64,000 bases of DNA, from positions 446,726 to 510,725 of the forward strand of contig GG774889.1 in the NCBI GenBank assembly GCA_000163695.1. Direction: 5' to 3'. Every line of letters begins with the position of its first letter. The first letter of the stretch is position 1. Both the position numbers and the translations under genes were made by a program. The DNA is from Bacteroidetes oral taxon 274 str. F0058 (lineage in GTDB: Bacteria > Bacteroidota > Bacteroidia > Bacteroidales > Paludibacteraceae). Of this stretch, positions 1-8,936 are shown in pieces. The notes beneath the pieces are model-generated. The model was not told where the DNA came from. It worked only from the letters and a program-made list of their open reading frames with translations, and did not search any database.

Positions 1-381
1 AAGGAAAAATTTTAATTCCGTATTAGAAGCATTATAATGTGTTATTTTGCTGGTTGCTTCATTAAAAATATACCCATCTCCAATTTCTGCGATAAATGTT
101 TCGATACCGATTCCTACAGGATTAGTCAAATACACACCTAATTTATTGGTTGTAGATTTACCTTGTGCCGTGCTGTCCGTATCAAAGGTAAAACTGTAGC
201 AATCTTCACATTCTATAGGAGCCAGTACTTTAAGTTCTTTTGTGTCAACATCATAGATGCCATCTAACTTCCAAGTAGTACCTTTTAGTTTTAATTTACT
301 TTTTTCGCACCCACCCAAAACCGCAATTGCTGCCACGAACAATATCACGGCGGGTAATATTCTAAAAATTAACTTTTTCAT
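1..381 (-). CDS. Lipoprotein, partial at window edge; tandem paralogue of next gene
   Basis: The frame is open for 127 codons from the ATG at 379-381 to the window edge, so the C-terminus is missing. The N-terminus is a type II signal peptide: MKK, a hydrophobic stretch, then LGGC with the lipobox cysteine, predicting a membrane-anchored lipoprotein. The mature part contains KGTTWKLDGIYD, which resembles the start of META/HslJ-like small beta proteins; that is only a family hint. The gene lies 5 bp downstream of 387-860 on the same strand, and the two share an almost identical signal peptide and an identical stretch of DNA, so they are a tandem duplication. The function is unknown. Confidence 0.75.
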   Translation of the reverse strand, partial: MKKLIFRILPAVILFVAAIAVLGGCEKSKLKLKGTTWKLDGIYDVDTKELKVLAPIECEDCYSFTFDTDSTAQGKSTTNKLGVYLTNPVGIGIETFIAEIGDGYIFNEATSKITHYNASNTELKFFL

Positions 382-386
382 AACGT

Positions 387-860
387 TTACTTCCTTTTAA
401 ATTCTAAATAGTTTTTATTATCATTATAATATAACTTCAAAATATCTTTGTCAATAGTATATTTATTGACTGTAATTAAGCTTTCTATGTATAATATGCC
501 ATCATATATCTCATTTATTTTTGTTCCACAGAAATTAGTTATTAATATATAATGTGTTTGAGTATCAATCGTATATGTACCAATGAAGTTGTTGGTAGAA
601 GATACTGCTGTTAAAGAGTCTCCCTTTTCCAGAAACTTCAATATATAGCACTTTTCACTATCCGGTTCAGGTGTTTTCTTCGTGTTATTTGCAACATCGA
701 CAAAGTTTATCAGCTTCCATTCCGTGTTTTTCAACGGATTCTTGTTCTCCTTTTCATTCTCGTTATTGTTCTCGTTTTTCTTTTCGCACCCGCCCAGAAT
801 CACAATTGCCGATACGAACAATATCACGGCGGGTAATATTCTAAAAAATGATTTTTTCAT
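387..860 (-). CDS. Small lipoprotein (META/lipocalin-like size), function unknown
   Basis: This encodes 157 aa. MKKSFFRILPAVILFV followed by LGGCEKK is a lipoprotein signal with the lipid-modified Cys near residue 25. A low-complexity Asn/Glu/Lys linker (about residues 27-41) precedes a globular part starting NTEWKLINFVDV, parallel to TTWKLDGIYDV in the downstream paralogue. The W-K-L start followed by several beta strands suggests a small beta-barrel/META-like fold, which is inference. It is the first gene of a two-gene minus-strand unit. No TAnnTTTG promoter was seen directly upstream. Confidence 0.75.
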   Translation of the reverse strand: MKKSFFRILPAVILFVSAIVILGGCEKKNENNNENEKENKNPLKNTEWKLINFVDVANNTKKTPEPDSEKCYILKFLEKGDSLTAVSSTNNFIGTYTIDTQTHYILITNFCGTKINEIYDGILYIESLITVNKYTIDKDILKLYYNDNKNYLEFKRK

Positions 861-1435
861 ATTCTTTTTTTTTTATAATAAAACTTTGATTGATAGTGTA
901 TTCGGGGCATACACGCAAAAGCCCTTTGTGTATTTGGGAGTTAAAAGAGTGCTCCATTAGCGAAAGTACAGATTTGATACACAAAAATAACAAACGTCCC
1001 TTGCTCTTAGCAGCTGTATACGGCACGGTACACAACTCTAAGCGGAGCGGGCGACAATGCCAAAGCGCGGGAGGTATTTTAGATATACAGATACAGGTTC
1101 TTTACGGGTAAAGGTTGGCTTAGAGGTTGTCGTACAGAACGTTTTCGACACCGATGAGGTATCGACGATATCTGCAAAGACAATTTTTATCAAACTGTTC
1201 GCAAGATGTCGTATGACTAAATTAAGCAGTTTGGAAACCATTGCCGTATTAATTTTCTGCAAAAATAACAAAAAAATTTTATTTGCCAAATCGTATGATG
1301 ATTGTAGAGAATATGTTTATTTGCTTTTAGTGAGCGAGTTATCGCCTAAGTGTCGAGCCGTAGCCGTATAATATTAAGGTAATGGTTAGATACGACGATT
1401 TTATGGGATAATTCTTTTTACCGAAAAAAAACTTG
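861..1435. other. Gene-poor intergenic stretch
   Basis: This is about 575 bp between divergent units. Short open frames exist on both strands (for example 1057-1371 plus and 1038-1289 minus), but neither has a convincing ribosome site, a recognisable protein or supporting composition. It may be decayed sequence. Nothing else was recognised. Confidence 0.5.
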
Positions 1436-1443
1436 TATCTTTG
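1436..1443 (+). promoter_or_regulatory. Bacteroidota -7 element TATCTTTG
   Basis: TATCTTTGC fits the TAnnTTTG consensus. The -33 region is only T-rich. It lies about 45 nt before the lipoprotein ATG at 1488 and rules out the alternative TTG start at 1458, which would leave almost no leader. Confidence 0.55.
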
Positions 1444-1487
1444 CAGTTGGAAAACTTTTGTTGAACAGGAAAAAATATCGAAACAAT

Positions 1488-1886
1488 ATGAAATACTATA
1501 AGTTATTGGTAATTGCTGTTTTGTCGGTTATTTTGCTGTCGTGCGAGGGAAGCCAGAAGACGTTTTCGTCCGATTTGCTCATAGGCAAATGGAAACGCCC
1601 GTCGGTGTCGAAGCAAGACAAAAGCAAAACAGGCTACGACTGCTATCGTTATGATGTAAACGGTAATGGAGCTACGTGGGACACTGCCGACGATGTCAAT
1701 GAAAACGAGGCTCAGGCATTTACTTGGAAGCTCGACAAAGACCGCCTGACGATAGTGCATAAAGGAGAAATGGGACAACCCATACCCAAAGTATATACGG
1801 TAAAAACACTGACTTCTACTACTTTGTCGTATGAGGACGATTATGGTGCGACTTTCACATTTTCCAAATTTACGGGGAAACCATAA
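1488..1886 (+). CDS. Lipocalin-like lipoprotein
   Basis: This is 132 aa from ATG 1488. An upstream TTG at 1458 is in frame but is too close to the promoter. MKYYKLLVIAVL then VILLSC gives a lipoprotein signal with Cys at about residue 19. The mature part begins with LIGKWKRPSVS and ends with alternating strands (KVYTVKTLTSTTLSYEDDYG), the pattern of the many lipocalin-like lipoproteins of Bacteroidota that start with G-x-W. No substrate can be inferred. It is the first gene of a run followed by adk after 25 bp and then obg, and may share their transcript. Confidence 0.7.
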   Translation: MKYYKLLVIAVLSVILLSCEGSQKTFSSDLLIGKWKRPSVSKQDKSKTGYDCYRYDVNGNGATWDTADDVNENEAQAFTWKLDKDRLTIVHKGEMGQPIPKVYTVKTLTSTTLSYEDDYGATFTFSKFTGKP

Positions 1887-1911
1887 ATAAAATTTATATA
1901 TAAAAAACACT

Positions 1912-2487
1912 ATGACAATTATTGTATTATTCGGAGCTCCCGGATCGGGTAAAGGTACGCAGGGAGCATTGATAGCCGAAAAATACGGCTATCTTCATCT
2001 TTCTACAGGGTTGATGCTCAGAGACGAAGTGAAAAAAGGTTCGACGCTGGGCAAAGAGATAGACAAATATATTTCTAATGGCGACCTCGTCCCCAACGAG
2101 ATGATGTGCGATATCCTAAAAGAAGAGCTAAAAACGTATATCCACGAAAAAGGTATCATATTCGACGGTTTCCCGCGAACTATCCCGCAGGCAGAGTTTC
2201 TCGACAAAACGTTGCAAGAGATGGGTTTAAAGATTGACTTGATGGTCAATATAGAGGCAGATAAAGAGATACTTATAAACCGCCTTGTTAGACGTGGCAC
2301 GCTGTCGCACCGCTCCGACGATACACAGGAGACTATACTGAAACGTCTGAAAATATACGACAGAGAGTCAAAACCTATCATCGATTATTATAAAAAAACA
2401 AACCGATACAATTCTGTAATATCGATAAACAGTATCGAAGACACGTTCAACGATATAGTGACTTTGATAGAGAAAATCCAGAAATAA
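1912..2487 (+). CDS. adk: Adenylate kinase
   Basis: This 191-aa cytosolic enzyme interconverts ATP + AMP and 2 ADP. The P-loop GAPGSGKGTQ lies at residues 8-17. The AMP-binding STGLMLRDE and FDGFPRTIPQAE segments follow, then LVRRGTLSHRSDD with a short LID that lacks the zinc-finger insert. The length and the short LID fit the Bacteroidota form. The start ATG lies 25 bp after the lipoprotein gene. obg follows after 57 bp, so adk-obg are probably cotranscribed. Confidence 0.97.
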   Translation: MTIIVLFGAPGSGKGTQGALIAEKYGYLHLSTGLMLRDEVKKGSTLGKEIDKYISNGDLVPNEMMCDILKEELKTYIHEKGIIFDGFPRTIPQAEFLDKTLQEMGLKIDLMVNIEADKEILINRLVRRGTLSHRSDDTQETILKRLKIYDRESKPIIDYYKKTNRYNSVISINSIEDTFNDIVTLIEKIQK

Positions 2488-2544
2488 GATATCCACGACT
2501 GTATGGCGTAGTATTCAATGACTTTTATATGAAGAGCAGCCCTT

Positions 2545-3537
2545 ATGAATGAGAATTTTATAGATTATGTAAAAATTTATTGCCGTAGCGGTAATGGAGG
2601 TAAGGGTTCTACTCATTTTCATCGTGAGAAGTTTGTGCCCAAAGGCGGTCCCGACGGTGGCGACGGTGGACGCGGTGGACATATAATACTGCGTGGCAGC
2701 AAAGACTATTGGACGCTGCTACACCTTAAATATCAGCGACATATCTTCGCGGGGCACGGCGGTGACGGCAGCAGCAGTCGCAGTTTTGGCAAAGACGGCG
2801 AAGATAAGACCATCGTAGTACCGTGTGGTACGATAGCCCGCGATGCTGTCTCGGGCGAATTTCTCTGTGACATCACCGAAGACGGACAGGAGGCGGTGCT
2901 TGTCAGAGGCGGACGCGGTGGGCTGGGTAATTGGCACTTCCGCACCGCTACCAATCAGACCCCCCGTTATGCACAGCCGGGAGAGCCGCTTACCGAAAAA
3001 GAGGTGATACTCGAACTCAAAGTACTTGCAGATGTCGGTCTCGTAGGGTTTCCTAATGCAGGTAAATCGACCTTGCTATCGGTCGTCTCGGCAGCCAAGC
3101 CCAAGATAGCCAACTATCCGTTTACTACGCTCACTCCCAATCTCGGCATAGTGGAGTACCGCGACCATCGCTCGTTTTGCATTGCCGATATACCGGGTAT
3201 TATCGAAGGTGCGGCAGAGGGTAAAGGGCTGGGTGTGAGGTTTCTAAGGCATATAGAACGTAACTCTATCTTGCTTTTTATGGTGGCTGCCGATAGTCAC
3301 GACGTCGTGGGCGATTACAAAATTCTACTCGGAGAGCTCGAACGATATAATCCCGAATTGCTCGATAAAAAGCGGATACTTACCATATCCAAATCCGATA
3401 TAATCGACGAGGAACAGATGAAGGAGATAGAGCAGACCTTGCCGAAAGAGATACCGCACCTGTTTTTCTCCTCAGTTACGGGTTTCGGTATCGAACAGCT
3501 GAAAGATATGCTTTGGAATACCCTGAACGAAGAATAG
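2545..3537 (+). CDS. obg: Obg-family GTPase
   Basis: This is a 330-aa ribosome-associated GTPase of 50S maturation and stress control. The N-terminal glycine-rich Obg fold covers about residues 3-158, with repeated G-G-x-G turns such as GGPDGGDGGRGG. The G domain follows: G1 GFPNAGKST, G3 DIPGIIEGAAEGKG, and a G4-type motif SKSD. It ends at about 330 residues, so it lacks the C-terminal OCT domain of some longer Obg proteins. The start MNENFIDYVKIYC is the family norm. It sits between adk and the pab genes. Confidence 0.96.
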   Translation: MNENFIDYVKIYCRSGNGGKGSTHFHREKFVPKGGPDGGDGGRGGHIILRGSKDYWTLLHLKYQRHIFAGHGGDGSSSRSFGKDGEDKTIVVPCGTIARDAVSGEFLCDITEDGQEAVLVRGGRGGLGNWHFRTATNQTPRYAQPGEPLTEKEVILELKVLADVGLVGFPNAGKSTLLSVVSAAKPKIANYPFTTLTPNLGIVEYRDHRSFCIADIPGIIEGAAEGKGLGVRFLRHIERNSILLFMVAADSHDVVGDYKILLGELERYNPELLDKKRILTISKSDIIDEEQMKEIEQTLPKEIPHLFFSSVTGFGIEQLKDMLWNTLNEE

Positions 3538-3579
3538 AACCGCATTGTGTTTCGTTTTTTATTAAACAATATATTATAA

Positions 3580-4149
3580 ATGAGTGTCTTACTGATAGAC
3601 AATAACGACTCTTTTACGTACAACATCGTCGAGGCTATACGTTCGGTATGCAGTGATAAATGGCAGATTGTGCGTTCCGAGGCGTTGGATATCGGTATGC
3701 TCGACAGATTCAGCCACATTGTCATATCGCCGGGACCGATGACACCGTCGGATTTCCCGATACTCTCCGATGTCATCTGCCGCTGCTGCGACCACAATAA
3801 ACCTCTGCTCGGCGTATGTCTCGGACATCAGGCTATTGGCGAATATTTCGGAGCACGTCTGGTACAGATGCCCAGTGTCGTACACGGACAGAGAAGACTT
3901 ATAAAGATAGACAGTACATCGCTTATTTACAGAGGGTTACCCAGTGTTATAGAAGTCGGTTTATATCATTCGTGGGCAATAGACTATACGTCGCTACCCG
4001 ATACGCTGCAAGCTACGGGCGAAACCGCCGAGCAGTGCCTTATGTCGTTGCAGCACAAGGATAAACACATATACGGGATACAGTTTCACCCCGAATCGTT
4101 TATGACGCCCGACGGCAGACAGATATTGAGTAATTTTATAAATATTTGA
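3580..4149 (+). CDS. pabA: Aminodeoxychorismate synthase glutaminase subunit
   Basis: This 189-aa class I glutamine amidotransferase supplies ammonia to PabB for p-aminobenzoate synthesis (folate pathway). The opening LLIDNNDSFTYNI and the motif ISPGPMTPSD are typical of TrpG/PabA. The nucleophile is Cys80 in LLGVCLGHQ and the rest of the triad is His170 and Glu172 in QFHPES. No trp genes are nearby and pabB and pabC follow directly, which favours PabA over TrpG, although the subunit could be shared. Its stop lies 11 bp before the pabB ATG. Confidence 0.93.
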   Translation: MSVLLIDNNDSFTYNIVEAIRSVCSDKWQIVRSEALDIGMLDRFSHIVISPGPMTPSDFPILSDVICRCCDHNKPLLGVCLGHQAIGEYFGARLVQMPSVVHGQRRLIKIDSTSLIYRGLPSVIEVGLYHSWAIDYTSLPDTLQATGETAEQCLMSLQHKDKHIYGIQFHPESFMTPDGRQILSNFINI

Positions 4150-4160
4150 TAGACAGATGT

Positions 4161-5132
4161 ATGACGGTAGAGCAATTTAAACGAAAAGTATCGGAATATG
4201 CCTCCGAAGGCAGACGGTTTTTGTTTATGGTTGATTTCGAAAAGCAAAAACCCTTTGTCTGTCTACTGCACGAAGCGGCAAACTTAGGTATTTGGTACGA
4301 TGTACGCGGAGTCTCGAATGTCGACAAGATAGTAGCAGCTAACCGCCGTGTAGACCTGACTGCGTATCCTATTGACAAAGAAGAATTTCGACGGAAGTTT
4401 GACCAAGTTGTATATAACCAAGACAGAGGCAATTCGTATCTGTTGAACTTGACATTCCGTACCCCAATAGATATAAACTTGACTCTCAGAGAGATATTTG
4501 CCGTCTCCCAAGCACCTTATAAACTGTTGTACGACGAAAACTTTGTGGTATTCTCGCCCGAATGTTTTGTTAAGATAATCGATGGCAGGATTTATACTTT
4601 CCCTATGAAGGGCACTATCAATGCTTCGGTAGATAATGCTGCAAACGTACTTATTGGCAACAAAAAAGAGGAATACGAGCATAACACGATAGTAGATTTG
4701 ATGAGAAACGACTTATCTATGGTATCGATAGATGTAGAAGTATTGAAATACAGATATATAGAAACTATCAATACACACAAAAGCCAAATATTGCAGACAA
4801 GTTCGGAGATAGCAGGTGTATTGCCGACAGATTGGCGTGCGAATCTCGGGGAGGTTATACTGCGTTTGTTGCCTGCTGGGTCTATAAGCGGTGCACCGAA
4901 AGAGAAGACAGTGGAGATAATACAAGAAGTCGAAGGACAGCCACGCGGATATTATACGGGAGTATTCGGTATTTTCGACGGAGCGAGTCTCGATACGGCT
5001 GTAATGATACGTTTCATCGAGCAGTCCGATGGAGAGATGTTTTTTCGGAGTGGTGGTGGTATTACCGCTCTGAGTTGTGCAGATGACGAATATCAAGAGT
5101 TGTTGGAGAAAATATATGTACCCACTGTTTGA
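4161..5132 (+). CDS. pabB: Aminodeoxychorismate synthase component I
   Basis: This 323-aa enzyme turns chorismate plus ammonia into 4-amino-4-deoxychorismate. It carries the chorismate-binding domain only: FSPECFVKI, FPMKGTI, DLMRNDLSMV, the SGAPKEKTVEII motif and the C-terminal RSGGGITALS. It is shorter than full PabB/TrpE because the N-terminal domain is small, as in the compact PabB-like proteins of Bacteroidota. I chose ATG 4161 over an in-frame TTG at 4146 that would overlap pabA. The 3' end overlaps pabC by 17 bp, suggesting translational coupling. Confidence 0.92.
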   Translation: MTVEQFKRKVSEYASEGRRFLFMVDFEKQKPFVCLLHEAANLGIWYDVRGVSNVDKIVAANRRVDLTAYPIDKEEFRRKFDQVVYNQDRGNSYLLNLTFRTPIDINLTLREIFAVSQAPYKLLYDENFVVFSPECFVKIIDGRIYTFPMKGTINASVDNAANVLIGNKKEEYEHNTIVDLMRNDLSMVSIDVEVLKYRYIETINTHKSQILQTSSEIAGVLPTDWRANLGEVILRLLPAGSISGAPKEKTVEIIQEVEGQPRGYYTGVFGIFDGASLDTAVMIRFIEQSDGEMFFRSGGGITALSCADDEYQELLEKIYVPTV

Positions 5133-5724
5133 AACTGTCTGTATCAGAGATGCCAAAGTAATGTATCCCGAATGGCACATAAGGCGTTACGAAGAGTCTT
5201 TTCTTCGTTTTTACGGATATCCGCCGCAAGAACCGCTTTTCGATAGCGTATCGCTGTTTGACAGCCTTCAACGACTGCCTGCCTCAGATACGGTAAAGAT
5301 GAAGATTCTTTATGGCAGCAAAGGGAAAACCGTAGAGTTGTCGCCATATTCGTCAAAAAACATTCAGACCCTAAAAATGGTAGAAGCCGATGATATAGAC
5401 TATTCGCTCAAATTCGCCGACAGGAGCTGTCTCGACGAACTTACGGCTCGAAGAGGTATCTACGACGATATATTGATAATAAAAGACGAAATGGTTACCG
5501 ACAGTTCGTTCTGTAATATCGTGTTTTTCGACGGAGACAGATATATAACACCGTCTACACCGTTACTCAGAGGAGTTGCCCGCCAACGCCTGTTGGATTT
5601 GGGTGTCATAGAGGAGAGGGAGGTAAGGGCTGTCGATATAGGTAAGTTCGGTTCGTTTGTGCTGATTAACGCAATGCGGGATTTTTTCACTCTGCCACAG
5701 ATACCGGTCGGTAATATTTTTTAG
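5116..5724 (+). CDS. pabC: Aminodeoxychorismate lyase (class IV aminotransferase fold)
   Basis: This is 202 aa. It releases pyruvate from aminodeoxychorismate to give p-aminobenzoate and needs PLP. The start ATG 5116 (MYPLFETVCI) follows a GGAGAA site inside the end of pabB; an upstream in-frame ATG at 5077 adds residues unlike the family. Lys99 in SLKFADR is the likely Schiff-base lysine by alignment to K-x-x-x-R in class IV enzymes. The stretch DDILIIKDEMVTDSSFCNI and the STPLLRGVARQRLL motif are typical. As the last gene of pabABC it completes the branch that feeds the folP enzyme at 47 kb. Confidence 0.88.
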   Translation: MYPLFETVCIRDAKVMYPEWHIRRYEESFLRFYGYPPQEPLFDSVSLFDSLQRLPASDTVKMKILYGSKGKTVELSPYSSKNIQTLKMVEADDIDYSLKFADRSCLDELTARRGIYDDILIIKDEMVTDSSFCNIVFFDGDRYITPSTPLLRGVARQRLLDLGVIEEREVRAVDIGKFGSFVLINAMRDFFTLPQIPVGNIF

Positions 5725-5795
5725 AGAAGACGTTTTTTTGTTTTTATATACTTACTTGTAGTGCTTTTTGTATTAAAAATCATTACAATTAGGTA

Positions 5796-5826
5796 TTGTA
5801 GATATTTATCACATACATTATTTTTG
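5796..5826 (+). promoter_or_regulatory. Promoter of the DUF438 gene
   Basis: TTG at 5796-5798, 20 nt, then TATTTTTG at 5819-5826 fits the Bacteroidota -33/-7 arrangement. It would start RNA at about 5833 and give a leader of about 47 nt before the ATG at 5880. Confidence 0.6.
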
Positions 5827-5879
5827 CAAAATTACTATTAGCACCCATATTGGGTATAAATTTCTAACAAAAAAATATA

Positions 5880-7409
5880 ATGATGAAACAGACAAATCCC
5901 GTATTCGAAAGTATTGACAAAGACAAACTTCGCCGTATGCTCGCCATCCGCGAAGAGTACAACACAGGAAAACTCACGCTCGAAGAGGCTCGTCGCCGTA
6001 TGCGTGACGAGGTGGGCAAGGTATCGCCCGAAGAGTTTGCCGCTGCCGAACAGCTGGTAAAAGACGAAGACCCCGACGAATGTCGTAACGAAGATGTGCA
6101 CGAGATAATACATATCTTCGACGGACTCATAGACGAGCCGCGTCCCGAACTGCCGTTCGGACACCCGATAGACGCATATCGACGAGAGGTAGACGAAATG
6201 AAAGAACTGCTCCGCAAAGGCGACGAACTGCTCGCTAAACCATTCATACTAAACCCGTGGATGGAGCTTATGGAGAGCATTATGCCGTATAAGGTACACT
6301 TCAGCCGTAAACAGAACCAACTCTACTCTGCTCTCGAACGAAAAGGTTTCACTCGCCCGTCTACTACGATGTGGACCTACGACGACTACATACGCGACGA
6401 GATGAATAAGGCTATGGACTTGCTCCGTCTTGGTAACTACGATGCCTTCCTCGAAGCTTATCGTGAGATGGCTACCGATATGCTCGACCTTATCGGCAAA
6501 GAGGAGATGATACTGTATCCGACTTCTCTAAAATTGATTTCGGACACCGAATTCGAAGAGATGAAACACGGCGACCGTGAAATAGGCTTCTTTCGTATTG
6601 ATATGCCCGACTATAAACCCACCCGACAGACTTCCGGCGGTTATGTAACCGAAGGAGGCAGTCTGATAAGCGATATGGCTGCGTTGCTTGCAAAACACGG
6701 TTATACCGCAGCAGGAGCCGTCAATGATGCAGACCGTATACTCGATGTTGCCGAGGGTAAGCTGACGCTCGAGCAGATAAATCTGCTATTTCGACATTTA
6801 CCAGTAGATATTTCTTATGTAGATGAGAATGAGTTAGTGAAGTTCTATACCGATACGCCACACCGCGTATTTCCTCGCAGCAAAGGTGTTATTGGTCGTG
6901 AGGTGCGTAACTGCCACCCGCCCAAGAGTGTTCATCTGGTAGAGGAGATAATAGAAAAATTCCGCAATGGAGAGCAGAGCCGTGCAGAGTTTTGGATAAA
7001 CAAGCCCGACCTGTTTATATACATCGTTTATGTGGCTGTACGCGATGCCGACGGGCGTTTCCGCGGGGTGATGGAGATGATGCAAGACTGTACGCACATA
7101 CGCAAACTCGAAGGTTCACGCACGCTTCTGACCTGGGACGAGGAACAACAGCATAACTCCGTAGAGACATCGGCAGAGACACACGACGGCGAGGAGCTGA
7201 CAGCAGGCACTAAACTGAAAGTGCTGCTCAAACGCTACCCCCGCCTGATAGACGACCTACCGACGATAAATCCCAAGTTTGCTATGCTGAAGACACCCAT
7301 TGCGAAAGTAATGGTACCGGTAGCAACGGTTAAGATGATGAGCGAACGTTCGGATATGCCCCTTGAAGAACTTATCGATAGGCTAAAAAAGCTCATTGCT
7401 ACATACTGA
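5880..7409 (+). CDS. DUF438 / hemerythrin-like / PAS / DUF1858 protein
   Basis: This 509-aa cytosolic protein is of the COG2461 type. The N-terminal part (about residues 1-100) is the charged helical DUF438 region. A helical HHE-like region follows (about 110-240), then a PAS-like domain around 290-420 (RVFPRSKGVIGREVRNCHPP, then RGVMEMMQDCTHIRKLEG). The C-terminal 65 residues (LLKRYPRLIDDLPTINP) are a DUF1858-type domain. Such proteins are thought to sense redox state or a small ligand; the ligand is unknown. It has its own promoter and a strong terminator, so it is a single-gene unit. Two adjacent ATGs (5880, 5883) are possible starts. Confidence 0.85.
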   Translation: MMKQTNPVFESIDKDKLRRMLAIREEYNTGKLTLEEARRRMRDEVGKVSPEEFAAAEQLVKDEDPDECRNEDVHEIIHIFDGLIDEPRPELPFGHPIDAYRREVDEMKELLRKGDELLAKPFILNPWMELMESIMPYKVHFSRKQNQLYSALERKGFTRPSTTMWTYDDYIRDEMNKAMDLLRLGNYDAFLEAYREMATDMLDLIGKEEMILYPTSLKLISDTEFEEMKHGDREIGFFRIDMPDYKPTRQTSGGYVTEGGSLISDMAALLAKHGYTAAGAVNDADRILDVAEGKLTLEQINLLFRHLPVDISYVDENELVKFYTDTPHRVFPRSKGVIGREVRNCHPPKSVHLVEEIIEKFRNGEQSRAEFWINKPDLFIYIVYVAVRDADGRFRGVMEMMQDCTHIRKLEGSRTLLTWDEEQQHNSVETSAETHDGEELTAGTKLKVLLKRYPRLIDDLPTINPKFAMLKTPIAKVMVPVATVKMMSERSDMPLEELIDRLKKLIATY

Positions 7410-7416
7410 ATGGTTG

Positions 7417-7464
7417 GGGAATAGCCTTTATTGACAAGTAATAAAGGCTATTCCCTGTTTTTTT
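7417..7464 (+). terminator. Strong intrinsic terminator after the DUF438 gene
   Basis: A perfect 16-bp stem (7417-7432 with 7440-7455) and a 7-nt loop are followed by eight T residues with one G break (7457-7464). It isolates the DUF438 gene from the next one. Confidence 0.92.
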
Positions 7465-7492
7465 GTATGATGAAAAATTACCGATAAATTAT

Positions 7493-8068
7493 ATGATTAT
7501 GATACTAAAAAAACAGATATTGCCATTATTGCTTGGCTTTATGCTTGCTTTTAGTATTAATGTGAACTCACAAAACAATAACCGTATGATGGAACTTCGC
7601 GATTCGATAACGATAAACACGACGATTGCTGCTGTCTCGGACTGGTTCGAGAATCTGGATACCAATTTTGTCCGCTGGAATGTCCGCCACAAAGAATTTA
7701 AGTACCTTACGGGCGGCAAGGAGGTAGGCGACAAAGTATATTTCGCGCAATGCGTCGAAGAGGTTTGGTACAAAGTAAAAGCCGTCATCACCGAGAAACA
7801 GATGGACGACAACCTGTTCAACCTTACCGTGAAATCGACAACAGGCTTGGGTGTCATTACTTTTCGGGCGGAGAAGCAACCCGACGGCTCGGTGCTCTTT
7901 ACGCATATCGAGAGCTTCGGAGCCCGAAGGTCGTTCTTCGGCAACTTCGTTAATTGGTTGTTTTTCAAAGCACTTTTCCCGAAACAGGCAAACTGGGAAC
8001 TGATAAAGCAGGATATGCAGGAAGACGACCGAAACCTGAAACGAATACTCGAAAAGTCTGATTTTTAA
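7493..8068 (+). CDS. Secreted SRPBCC/START-like protein
   Basis: This is about 191 aa from ATG 7493; the in-frame TTG at 7463 lies in the terminator T-run and is unlikely. A signal peptide (LKKQILPLLLGFMLAFS) suggests export to the periplasm. The body ITINTTIAAVSDWFENLD, WNVRHKEFKYLTGG, and VITEKQMDDNLFNLTVK, then alternating strands and a long C-terminal helix, resembles polyketide-cyclase/SRPBCC small-ligand-binding proteins. An enzymatic role cannot be assigned. The gene stands alone. Confidence 0.6.
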   Translation: MIMILKKQILPLLLGFMLAFSINVNSQNNNRMMELRDSITINTTIAAVSDWFENLDTNFVRWNVRHKEFKYLTGGKEVGDKVYFAQCVEEVWYKVKAVITEKQMDDNLFNLTVKSTTGLGVITFRAEKQPDGSVLFTHIESFGARRSFFGNFVNWLFFKALFPKQANWELIKQDMQEDDRNLKRILEKSDF

Positions 8069-8204
8069 AGCAAAAAACCTTAGCGACCATTGAGGTGATT
8101 TTTTACCGCAAAGTACGTAAAAAAATACATAAAACACAATATTACATTAACATACGCCTCGACAATCAATAACGCATACTTACCCTCAAAAAAAAGGACA
8201 AACA

Positions 8205-8858
8205 ATGCAAAGGAATGCCTATGAGAAACGAATGAAGCACTACGACGACGTACTGACGGGACGCCGCTGGTGGTCGCATATTTATATGAAATACCTCTGG
8301 CGGACGGACGATAACGCCATTGCTCGCGAGGTGCTGGCGATGATTCCCGACGATTTTCGGGGGAAAATACTGGATGTGCCCGTCGGTACGGCTGTTTTTA
8401 CTGCCGAGAAATACCGTCAGATGACCGATGCCGAAATCGTAGGGCTGGATTATTCGCAAGAGATGCTTGCCATTGCGGGCGAACGTGCCTCGCAGATGCA
8501 GCTCCGCAACCTCCGTCTCGAACAGGGCGACGTAGGCAAACTGCCGTACCCCGACGAGAGCTTCGACTGCGTCTTGTCGATGAACGGCTTCCACGTCTTC
8601 CCCGACAAGCCGAAAGCGTTTGCCGAAACCTTCCGCGTGTTGAAGTCGGGCGGGCTTTTCTGCGGATGTTTCTACATCACGGGGCAGCGTCCGTGTGCCG
8701 ACCGCTTCGCACATTATGTACTCGACCGCAAAGGGCTGTTCGTGCCGCCGCACCTTACCCGAACCGAAGCCGAAGACCTGCTTCGCTCGCTTTATGGCGA
8801 CGACGTAGCCGTACGCAACGAGTCCTCGATACTGATTTTCAAAGCAATAAAACCATAG
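8205..8858 (+). CDS. Class I SAM-dependent methyltransferase
   Basis: This 217-aa protein has motif I ILDVPVGTAVFT, motif II IVGLDYSQEML, LEQGDVGKLPYPDESFDCVLS and a late RVLKSGGLFCGC, the order of Methyltransf_11 enzymes. The substrate is unknown. Its DNA is visibly G+C-richer than its neighbours. It is the first of several methyltransferases in this patchwork region (others at 9849 and 17713) and has no clear operon partner. Confidence 0.85.
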   Translation: MQRNAYEKRMKHYDDVLTGRRWWSHIYMKYLWRTDDNAIAREVLAMIPDDFRGKILDVPVGTAVFTAEKYRQMTDAEIVGLDYSQEMLAIAGERASQMQLRNLRLEQGDVGKLPYPDESFDCVLSMNGFHVFPDKPKAFAETFRVLKSGGLFCGCFYITGQRPCADRFAHYVLDRKGLFVPPHLTRTEAEDLLRSLYGDDVAVRNESSILIFKAIKP

Positions 8859-8936
8859 CGTCACTTGCGGAGAAAAAATATACGGAACGATTTTTTACTG
8901 AAAAATAATTAGGATTTAAAGAGAAGAGCGGAACGA

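Noticed and set aside
1057..1371. 104-codon open frame between the lipoprotein genes
   Set aside because: No ribosome site, no recognisable protein, and an equally long frame on the other strand.
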